Shown here: one piece after another, positions 56,449 through 64,000 of the stretch
Layout: the number at the start of each line of letters is the position of its first letter
Position numbering within the stretch: the first letter of the stretch is position 1
DNA from: Phellopilus nigrolimitatus
Lineage: Eukaryota > Basidiomycota > Agaricomycetes > Hymenochaetales > Hymenochaetaceae
Assembly: GCA_021029095.1 (NCBI GenBank)
Contig: JAJOHG010000063.1
Span: 92,702 to 156,701 of the forward strand
Direction: 5' to 3'
DNA length: 64,000 nucleotides
Notes under the pieces: model-generated
The model's database searches: none
Told to the model about the DNA's origin: nothing
The model's input: only the letters and a program-made list of their open reading frames with translations
Translations under genes and position numbers: made by a program

Positions 56449-57313
56449 TCATTGCGTGTCGCCCGTTTGCAGACAACAAGCGCACGACGGATCTTCACCA
56501 GCACCTCTCATCCACTCGGCATAAGTGACCGAGGGAGCAGTCATAGCAGCCACCTGCGTCGTAGCATTGGCTGCGAGTATCCTCTCCTCGATTGTCAGCT
56601 CCTGCCATTCTTTTCTTGCTAGTATATTTTGAACATCGACCTTTACATCCGCCTCCTGAAAACAAGTTCCAATTCCTTGACAGTGAAAGCGAAGTTTTTT
56701 GTCCTCGATACAATCAAGGATCTCCTTCCTTGTGCTTTTTTCTCTGATGAATAACCGTTTCACACCCTGAATTTTCTTCCAAGAACCCTTCCTCCAATCG
56801 GCCAGAATATCCCCCTTCTTGGGTATTTTGTAACCCCTAAATCCAACGCCCTGCCAGACAACGGTATAGAGGACAGACTCAAGATCGTAATAGAACCCAC
56901 GGGTGAATTCTTTGTTGCTGAGGTCAAGCACTTCTCGAGCCATGAAAGGCGCTGTTCCTGTGCGATGATTGCTTGACTGCTTGGATGGAGAGACAACCTC
57001 CAAATCGAAATCGAGAAAGGTGTCCACGGGCGTTTCTTTGTTCTCGCAATTGACGAAGCCAGACGTGGCGACGCTTCCGTCGAGGGGAAGCACTACTGTA
57101 GATCTAAATAGCTTATCCATAGTTGCTATGATGTATTCAGCGACGCTCTCCTTGAGACAAGATGCACTCACCTCCAATATATGGAATCAGGAATGGCACA
57201 CCCCAATATCTAATATCTTCGACCTGAAAGGTCGAAAGGTTCTTTATGGCAAGAGTCGGAGAGTCTCCTGCTGACTTGCAAGCCCCTCGAAGAGTTTGGC
57301 TGGCCTCGAGCAT
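56449..57313 (-). CDS. Truncated FunK1-related pseudokinase, tandem unit 2 (272 aa)
   Basis: Two exons, 57172-57313 and 56449-57125, give 273 codons with the stop. It starts MLEASQTLRGACKSAGDSPT at the first in-frame ATG about 130 bp below a TATA box (57438-57446). The N-lobe with its ATP-anchoring Lys is absent. The 48-residue start ends VPFLIPYIGG. The C-lobe follows: STVVLPLDGSVATSG where the full-length relative has MLHGDISISN, so the catalytic Asp and metal-binding Asn are missing. Then come LDFDLEV (DFD kept), RTGTAPFMAREVLDLSNKEF, YDLESVLYTVVWQGVGFRGY, KKGDILADWRKGSWKK, and a tail VTYAEWMRGAGEDPSCACC. FunK1 is a basidiomycete-expanded kinase family. This copy should be catalytically dead but keeps an open frame. 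A regulatory decoy is one possibility; slow decay is another. Confidence 0.7.
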
Positions 57314-57436
57314 CTTCAATTCGATACGGTCAAGAATTATGTCGAAGTCTTCGCAAGCGAGCTTGAAAAGGTTTAGCCTTGTCGAGTCCTTTAGCGATCT
57401 AGAGTTCAAGTTTTGTTACAGATTCGTCGTAATCGT

Positions 57437-57447
57437 TGTTTATATAC
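57437..57447 (-). promoter_or_regulatory. TATA box of tandem unit 2
   Basis: GTATATAAAC on the minus strand. The same box stands at the matching place upstream of unit 1 (about 55975-55985), which supports a promoter that was duplicated with the genes. Confidence 0.5.
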
Positions 57448-57499
57448 CAGAGATCTTGTGGAAAGTGTCGAACAGGTTGTTGCAGCACGCGTGACGAAT

Positions 57500-58372
57500 C
57501 GAATCAACGCAGTGAACGTATGAGAGTTTGGTCGCCCTTGCGACAGTGATGTGGTAAGCAAACCTGATTGGGGAGCGAAGCTCCCGCTTACTCTCTATCA
57601 CGTGACCATCCATTGAGTGGCTGCGTGCATTGGTGCAACTGCAAGTTGCTTGGCCACAACGCGTCTTTCTAAAATGCACAGATCTTCACACGACTGCGTG
57701 CTTTCCCTTACAACTACTACTGCCTTCATATGTAAGCTTACATAACTGAATTCAACATAAGCACATAAGCAAGCGTGAACGGTATCCAGTTTTTCAAGTC
57801 GTGGTCGATGAGACGCTGCCTTAGAGAGCAATCGCAAATGTAAAATCCAGCCTGACTTTAAATCGCTCGCTCGACAGTTAGCTATGACATGCAATTAGAT
57901 ACTACACATACGTGTTTTATTTTATATTCTGTGGACGATTCAACCACTTGCGAACTCGACGTCAGGCCTCTTTCATATAACTCGTCCGATCCTTCAATCA
58001 TCAGAGTAAGAGATGTTCATCCAACAGTGTCTCCAACTCGAAAATGGAACAAGAGATTTACTTGTCGTTTTTCGAAGCATACACACAGACCGAGCACATA
58101 AATTTAGAATCTGTTTTCGGGTCAAGAAAGACGGCGAGGTCGCACCCTTAGACTTCCATGTGCGTTTTTTTATTTATTTCGGCCATCCTTATGTATCAAG
58201 CGGAACACAACTATTATAATCCAATGTTGACTAAGTCCCATTACAGTCGTGAGTGAGAAAGGCTGCCATTCGTATATCTATGTTGAAACGCTAAATATTG
58301 TGGCCTACCTACATGGAGATAATTCATCAGTAACGGCATCCTTGAGTAAGCTGTTCATTGCGTGTCGCCCGT
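57500..58372. other. Tandem-array spacer
   Basis: 58080-58372 matches 56190-56448, the shared 3' flank of the array units (TTAGAATCTGTTTTCGG, TATATCTATGTTGAAACGCTAA). The part at 57590-57900 is not shared. No gene supported. Confidence 0.5.
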
Positions 58373-60970
58373 TTACTGACAGCAAGTGCACGACGTATCT
58401 TCACCGGCACCTTTCATCCACTCGGCATAAGTGACCGGGGGAGCAAGGGTCCTAGGCGCCTTGCTCGCTGCAGCCTCCGCCAACGCTCTCTCAGGGCGTG
58501 ATAACTCGCGCATTTTTATGTTGGCCAATGTCTGTTGATAACCGGCGTCTGCATCCGCATCATGAAAACAAGATCCAATTCCTTTACAGCAAAAACGGAG
58601 ATCCTCATCTTCAACATGTTTAAGGACTGCTGCCATCGAGGCTGGTTCGATCGCGTTGCCGGAGATGAATTGGTTTTTCGCAATCAGATTTTTCTCCCAA
58701 GAACCCTTCCTCCAATCAGACAGAATGTCTCCCTTCTTGGGTATTTTGTAACCCTTATATCCAACGCTATACCAGACAACGATATAGAAGAGAGACTCCA
58801 GGTCATGATGAAGCGCACGGGTAAAATCTTTGTCGTTTAAGTTCAGCACCTCTCGAGCCATGAAAGGCGCTGTCCCAGTGCGGTGGTTGCTTGACTGCTT
58901 AAGCGGAAAGTACGACGCCAGATCGAAATCGAGCAGGACGGCGATGATCTCGTTCTTGTCATTCCTATAGAACGCGATGTTACTGATACTGATGTCCCCG
59001 TGCAGCATCTTCAATCGAACGAATAGCGTATGCAGACCTGTGATACGTTTAATAACTACATCTGTCCTGAAGAAGACACATCGCTCACATTTAGCGATCT
59101 GGACTATCACACTCCAGAAGTCCCTCGGTCCGAGATCGTAGATAGAAGTGTACTCCCTCATGACAAGAGCCCGAAACTCCCTCACTTCGAAAATCTTACC
59201 CTTTGTCATGCAGGCGTCTCGGAGCTTGGCGACCGGTGTCATGTCATTCACCACAGCTTTCCCAAATATCTCCGGGATGTATTTGATGATATCGAGCAGT
59301 GTTCGCGCATCCAGGATGAATTCGTCCTCGTTTTTTCGAGTCTTCACTTGCCAACTGAATTTGATCACTAATTTATATCCGTTTATGTTCGCTTTGATGA
59401 CGGACGTTCCGCGTCCAATTAAACAGTAGGGAGAGGCTAGCTTCTCCCCCAAAACGATCTTGCTGATGTCCAATGGTGTGTCCGAGCCTTTGACAGGTTC
59501 CAACAGACCAGATTGCAGTTTGTTCGTAGATTCGTCCGTGAAATCGAATGGATTACAGTATCCCATGATCTCGTTGAAACCGAGGTCAGGAAGGTCGCGA
59601 TAGAACATAAGGAGAAGAAGGGCGAAATATGTCGGATTACTCGCGATGTCGAAAGGGTCCGCTTCAATAATCGCTGAACGATGGCAGAAAAACAAAGTGA
59701 TATTGTTTCCCTCGACAAGAACTGCAAAGGCGAATTTACGGTCGCCGCGGGCGCTAAACATCTCTGCAACGTAGCTTGCAAGCTGCACCCTCACTGATCT
59801 GCTAGTTTTTGAGGGTTTAGGTATGTTCGTGGATGATGTAGGCCCCGTTGTAGTTCCTGATACATGATCGAGATAAGCGCTGGAGCGCATGACGAGTTCT
59901 GGAGGACCTTCCGATGTATGCGTGTTCATAAATGCATCGCCGTTAGGTACGCTGATGTTGCTCGTCCTTCCCGAAGATCCTTGGCTTCCGCCTGTGGAAA
60001 TGGACGATGTCTTTGTCGCGCTTGGCTTCCCAGACCTGTCAGAGCTAGATTTCTTCCCTGTAAATTGACGCTTGGATGAAATGCTCGTGCCGCGCTTGAA
60101 GGAACTACCCTTGCCACGCTTGGACGAACTAGCCGAGCGACTCGAATACTCTTCATCTGCCTCGTCCTCTGCAGGCCGCTTTTTTCCCTTCCCTTTACTC
60201 GTTTTACCCGACCTCGATGTGTCTGCCGACCCTATCTCCCCGGATCGTCCTCCATTACCAACACCCTCCTCGTCTGCCTTCTCCGAGTTCTCCGAAGCGC
60301 TGTTAACTTTTTGCTTGAATTCGAAGGGCAGTAATGTACTTAGCCAATCAACTCGGACCTGTGTCAATCCGCCTCGATCTTCGGACTTGCCCTTGACGCT
60401 TGAATCCGCCTCGATGACTTCCTTAGACTGGGCACCGGAGACATCGTTCGCGTCCGCATCTCCTGTGTCCAGGATGGCGCTAGTGGCTTCTACAGCTTCA
60501 ACGACATCATTCGCGCCCGCGCTTGCCTCCCCGGAGTGTTTGCGCTTCCTATCAGCATTCCGACGACCCGCGTCGACCTTCTTCATTTCCTCCTTTCCAT
60601 AGGTGCTGTCCGGAACTAGCACGACATCGGGTTTCCCGTCCGCATACCCGCCAGGTATCACATCCTTCTCAACTGGAATCAGCTTGATCCTCCTTTCGTT
60701 CGCCACGTTTCTTTCGGATTCAGCACGTTTGAGAATCATATTCCCCATATTCACGAACGGTTTGTACAGCTGTTCCTCATTTCGGTGAGCCACAAGCTTT
60801 CTCAACTCCGCCTTGTACTCCTCGCTGTTATGTACGGCCCAGACTTCGACGTCAGTCAGAAGTTTAGCATGTTCATCTTCTGTGAGATTGAAAGCAAGTT
60901 CCAAAAAGTCGTTGAACGGGATCCCGGTGCAAGTATAATCGTTAATGTCCCTTCCGAGATCGTCGTCCAT
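58373..60970 (-). CDS. FunK1 fungal-type protein kinase, full length (865 aa)
   Basis: Single long frame, start at MDDDLGRDINDYTC. The frame continues 28 codons upstream to an acceptor-like TTGCAG, so an extra 5' exon is possible. The N-terminal FunK1 region has GIPFNDFLELAFNL and YKPFVNMGNMIL. A long Ser/Lys-rich insert (about residues 230-370) includes KGKGKKRPAEDEADEEYSS and may carry a nuclear signal. The kinase domain has KLVIKFSWQ (ATP-anchoring Lys), MLHGDISISNIAF (catalytic Asp and Asn, ~residue 657), LLDFDLAS (~680), HRTGTAPFMAREVL and HHDLESLFYIVVWYSVGYKG. The tail is VTYAEWMKGAGEDTSCTCC. Family role unknown beyond kinase activity in multicellular basidiomycetes. It lies third in the tandem array with two truncated relatives and appears functional. 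Confidence 0.82.
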   Translation of the reverse strand: MDDDLGRDINDYTCTGIPFNDFLELAFNLTEDEHAKLLTDVEVWAVHNSEEYKAELRKLVAHRNEEQLYKPFVNMGNMILKRAESERNVANERRIKLIPVEKDVIPGGYADGKPDVVLVPDSTYGKEEMKKVDAGRRNADRKRKHSGEASAGANDVVEAVEATSAILDTGDADANDVSGAQSKEVIEADSSVKGKSEDRGGLTQVRVDWLSTLLPFEFKQKVNSASENSEKADEEGVGNGGRSGEIGSADTSRSGKTSKGKGKKRPAEDEADEEYSSRSASSSKRGKGSSFKRGTSISSKRQFTGKKSSSDRSGKPSATKTSSISTGGSQGSSGRTSNISVPNGDAFMNTHTSEGPPELVMRSSAYLDHVSGTTTGPTSSTNIPKPSKTSRSVRVQLASYVAEMFSARGDRKFAFAVLVEGNNITLFFCHRSAIIEADPFDIASNPTYFALLLLMFYRDLPDLGFNEIMGYCNPFDFTDESTNKLQSGLLEPVKGSDTPLDISKIVLGEKLASPYCLIGRGTSVIKANINGYKLVIKFSWQVKTRKNEDEFILDARTLLDIIKYIPEIFGKAVVNDMTPVAKLRDACMTKGKIFEVREFRALVMREYTSIYDLGPRDFWSVIVQIAKCERCVFFRTDVVIKRITGLHTLFVRLKMLHGDISISNIAFYRNDKNEIIAVLLDFDLASYFPLKQSSNHRTGTAPFMAREVLNLNDKDFTRALHHDLESLFYIVVWYSVGYKGYKIPKKGDILSDWRKGSWEKNLIAKNQFISGNAIEPASMAAVLKHVEDEDLRFCCKGIGSCFHDADADAGYQQTLANIKMRELSRPERALAEAAASKAPRTLAPPVTYAEWMKGAGEDTSCTCCQ

Positions 60971-61758
60971 GCTTCCTTCAGTGTATTGCTCTGGTTCTGG
61001 ATGGGCCTTGCACGGACTAGGCCGACTCGTCCGGCTGGGCTGTTTCTGCTGCAAAGAATCATAAATTTAGTATCTGCGCCACTCTCAGAAAGCAGCTACT
61101 ACTCACTAGATAATACAAACATGATTAGGTTGAAGACAAGAAACGCGTGTCTAGGGACACTCGAATCGCCGCCGCAGTGTCACGTGGACGTTCTGGAGAC
61201 GTGTGAAACTTACTGTAAGTTAGGGCCGGCTTTTACGCGTGCTGTGTGCCTTGCTCCTTGCCGAACTTCTCGTATTTACAAGACCAGCGTGCGCACCAGC
61301 GTGTTCTTCATCAATTGCGTATCAGTTGCTGTTAAAGGAAACTCGTCGTCTGGAATGAACTTTGGACTGGACACCTCTAGGAACCGGACGAGGATTTGTC
61401 ATTACCTGCCCTTTCTGAACGGGTAATCACACAATTGTATAATGTGCAAATTCAATCCTTTGTTGTATATTCACGTGCAATACTTATACTCTCAAGAAGC
61501 CAATTCAAACCGCGTTCGAGTCTCAACTATGAAAACGAAGGATGAGCCACATGTTCAGATATATCCTTTAGGTCTCGGTTTACTGTCGGTATCTCATACA
61601 CAAGTCTCGTGTGCGAGGTTTCGACGGCTATGAGACTCTCGCAAGCAGCCCTCCACCTTACGAGAGATAATAACAGCAGCTCCTGCCATGCCTATGCTAT
61701 GCTCCCCTCGTCTGCGACGCGTATATTGAAATTAGTGGTGCTGTGCCTTTGATCTTCG
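60971..61758. other. Upstream region of the FunK1 gene
   Basis: Contains a possible acceptor at about 61055 and a matching donor (GTGAGTAG near 61104). The exon that would precede it (MFVLS) does not keep frame. Nothing else supported. Confidence 0.4.
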
Positions 61759-62560
61759 TCAACGAGCACGGTGGAAAGACTGGCCTCCTCGGATGAGTCC
61801 GAGCATTGCCTCCGATTGCTGGAACTTAAGATCAGCGACTTCCTTGTTAGAAATGAAGAAACTTTCCCCGATTATTTGACAGCGGAGACGAAACCTCTCG
61901 TCTTCGATAAGTCCAAAGAATGCTTCCCCTTTTTTTGCTGATGCATAACTCTTTCGCTTCAAGAATGTTACTCCAAGAACCCCTTCCTTCACTTTACCAA
62001 AAAAATCCCTTCTTGGGTACCTTGTAACCATTGTACCCAACGCCTTGTAAGACAACGACATAGAAGAAAGACCGAAGTTGTGAGGAAGCGCACAGGTAAC
62101 AGATTTTTGGCTGAGGCTGAGCACCTCTTGAGCCATGAGCGGAGCTGTCCCTGTACAAAATGCTTGCCGGACTGAGGATATAGAATCTCTGATGCTAAGG
62201 TAAGGTCGAGCAAGATACTCACGGTTTTGTTCTTGATCTTGTAGGAGGCGAGCCTAATCGTATCGGCATCGACCGTCAGAGCAGCCGTTGACATGAAAGC
62301 ACAGAGATGTAGATGAACCGTGATGATGGGAACTCGGGGACTCTTTGATATTCCTTGTCTCGCGAACGCTTCATTTGATTTTTTTCTCGTGGCTAGCCTC
62401 TAAACCTGGTTCCTTGGGCTCGACAAGTGTGCCTCCGATCTTCGCAAACGCGCGCATGTTGGCGTTCCACGTCTTACCTTGTGCCAGGCTTCATGAACAA
62501 CCTCGAGTTTGGCATGCGCAGATGGTCAACAGCGACAAGCGAAAGATCAGTGCATTCTAA
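61759..62560 (-). pseudogene. FunK1-related pseudokinase fragment C
   Basis: Reads EAFARQGISKSPRVPIITVH, then MSTAALTVDADTIRLASYKI with ILLDLTLASEIL, then (other frame) APLMAQEVLSLSQKSVTCAL, with the HHDLES motif degraded to PHNFGLSS. It then reads FGLIEDERFRLRCQIIGESF. The catalytic loop is LTVDAD instead of HGD, and the DFD motif is DLT. Frameshifts and lost motifs mark it as decayed. It lies downstream of zinc-finger gene C on the same strand, as fragments A and B do for theirs. Confidence 0.6.
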
Positions 62561-62634
62561 ATACGTTACGTCACGCGATTGTTACAAGCTTCAAATTTGA
62601 TACAGCCCTTGATCGAAATCCATTCTGTTTCTAC

Positions 62635-62660
62635 AATATGCAATATTACAAATAATTAAA
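62635..62660. other. Empty site paralogous to the MITE at 42816-43611
   Basis: TTCTGTTTCTACAAT...CAATATTACAAATAATT occurs here uninterrupted. In the first module the same flanks surround the 796-bp element with TA on both sides. This locus therefore preserves the pre-insertion arrangement. Confidence 0.85.
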
Positions 62661-62799
62661 AATAAAGACGAAGAGATCAATCAATACAAATTCTACCCGT
62701 ACAAATACGCAACGCTGACTGAAGTTCAACGGAGGAATGGTTGGAATGCCGTGAAAGGGAAAAACATTTCAAACAAAGTGCGCCTCGCGCGTTCCTCTC

Positions 62800-63950
62800 C
62801 TACGTGTATGTCTGCCGGTGGCCCGAAGCCCTCTGGTGTTCCTTCCGTTTAGACCCGCTATCGAATCTCATTCTGCACTGCATACAGATCACGCACGAAT
62901 CCCTCTTATGGCGAGGACCGTTCCTCTTCGTTTCCCGCCCACATTCATTGCAACGAGCAGCGTTCAGCCCGTAGTCATCCAAGATGTGTCGCACGAAACT
63001 TTCCCAAGAGTCGTACTTCTTGACGCTTGACACATGGCTGCGCTTGTCCCCTGCTTCCGTGTGCACGCAGTGCGGACACGAATATTCCACAGACTTCAGG
63101 CTCTCTTCGAAGTCTGGCTTGTGCGTCTTGAGGTGCCGGCGAATGACGTCCTTGTCGCGAGTGAGCTCCACCTGACAGCCCTTGTACAAGCACACCATTT
63201 TTGTCGGATCCGTGCAGTTCGTGCGGGGGGCTTCCTCCTCTGCCTTCCGTTTTAGATTCTGCCTTTGTGTCGCAACGGCCTCGGAGCGGCCAGTAGGATG
63301 AAGCGCTGACGGTTGCACTGTAGCTAACTGGTGGAGGTGTTCACCGTGCGATTCGGTGGCCCCAGGGAGATTTTTGCCTGTCGGCAGCGGGGGCCTGTAC
63401 TGCGATGACGTTGACGGGCTCGGAGAGCCGCATGACGACCTGAACGATTGTGGTCAATACATGAGGAGCTTCTAGTGCGAGGAAATCCACTCACGGAGGG
63501 GTCGAATAATTGTTGGATTGCCCACTGTCATGCGAGGCAGTGCTCGCATGTTCAGAGACAGAGTCAGAAGCGGACACCTTAGCATCACTATAGGAAGGTA
63601 AGAACACTGATTGCGGTAACAGAGACATGAGAACTCACAGGATGCCTGGTAGCAGCACACCCTTCCATGAGGGACTCAGAAGGGCGGGCAGAGGAGGTGA
63701 CAATTTGCGCCGGAACTCCTCACCGGCGAACTCCAAGTCCAAGTTCAAGTCGCTTCCGCACGAATGGTCGGCCGCTATGTCAAAGTCATCGTTCCTACCG
63801 ATTGAGGGTATGTATGACGGTCCAGCAACGGGCGAGGTAGAAATCGTCGATGCATTAAGGCCGTCGAAGGAATGAATCTCATCCAATGGGACATCCGGTG
63901 AAGACGGTTCGGCGAGGGTCGAAACAGATGCGACTGGTTCTTCCTTGCTC
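62800..63950 (-). CDS. C2H2-type zinc-finger protein C, partial (cut by window edge)
   Basis: Three exons inside the window: 63639-63950, 63495-63587, 62800-63439, with phases as in gene A. The first readable exon has EPVASVSTLAEPSSPDVPLD and AGPSYIPSIGRNDDFDIAAD and ends VLLPGIL. The C-terminus has VCLYKGCQVELTRDKDVIRR with HLKTH, CPHC, CNECGRETKRNGPRHKRDSC and CMQC-x12-H-x5-H. All clusters are in one open frame, so the visible part is intact. The N-terminal exons lie beyond 64000. Exons 4-5 and the linker are almost identical to gene A, but the first finger matches relic B, so C is a mosaic. Confidence 0.72.
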
Positions 63951-64000
63951 CTACAATCCATGGACGTGGTCAGGCGCAGAAATTAAGATAAAATGAAATA

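Noticed and set aside
59030..59110. Intron inside the FunK1 frame (GTGAGCGATG...CAG)
   Set aside because: The only GT-AG options are very short or change frame, and the frame is open through the region, so I left it unspliced; cDNA could change this.
1..64000. CRISPR arrays, operons, ribosome-binding sites
   Set aside because: Eukaryotic gene structure throughout; no spaced direct repeats and no polycistronic arrangement.
1..64000. tRNA or rRNA genes
   Set aside because: I scanned for B-box-like GGTTCGAATCC and similar and saw no cloverleaf. A covariance-model scan would be decisive.

Overview
The window looks like a chromosome segment from an agaricomycete (basidiomycete) fungus. The reasons are dense GT-AG introns of about 45-90 bp, a basidiomycete FunK1 kinase, a sedolisin protease, lactonase-like secreted enzymes and an F-box/LRR gene. 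There is no bacterial or organellar signature. Coding sequences were assembled by hand by matching splice sites to an open frame and to family motifs. Where I give a residue count, the exon sum is divisible by three.

Layout. 0-17 kb is a rearranged segmental duplication. It holds one intact GRE2-like reductase (3681-4955, -) and one intact 11-exon DIC1-like mitochondrial carrier (15099-16668, -). Around them lie broken reductase and carrier copies, two of them fused to each other, plus fragments of a GATA factor, YTM1 and HSP70. Four intact copies of an unrecognised small gene ('family X', 132-142 aa) alternate in strand (-,+,-,+). Foldback, hairpin and LTR-like repeats fill the gaps. 17-29 kb is ordinary gene-dense euchromatin: an RS-domain protein, RBM18 head-to-head with it, a secreted sedolisin and a large BUD14-like SH3/RA protein. 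29-38 kb holds an F-box/LRR gene split by a 685-bp transposon and two tandem secreted SMP-30/gluconolactonase-like enzymes (407 and 406 aa).

38-42 kb is mostly without recognisable genes. 42-64 kb is a second duplicated region. A C2H2-type zinc-finger gene followed downstream on the same strand by FunK1-like kinase sequence lacking the catalytic loop occurs three times (about 42.4-45.5, 49.5-52 and 61.8-64 kb). A tandem array of three FunK1-related genes sits at 55-61 kb. Only the longest (58373-60970) keeps a complete kinase domain. The middle one (56449-57313) is an intact 272-aa gene whose catalytic HGD...N loop is gone.

What stands out most: (1) family X, open in all four copies while neighbouring sequence has decayed; (2) the zinc-finger/FunK1-pseudokinase module; (3) two clean transposon insertions, one with a 10-bp target duplication and one with a paralogous empty site inside the window; (4) an 11-nt microexon in the carrier gene.
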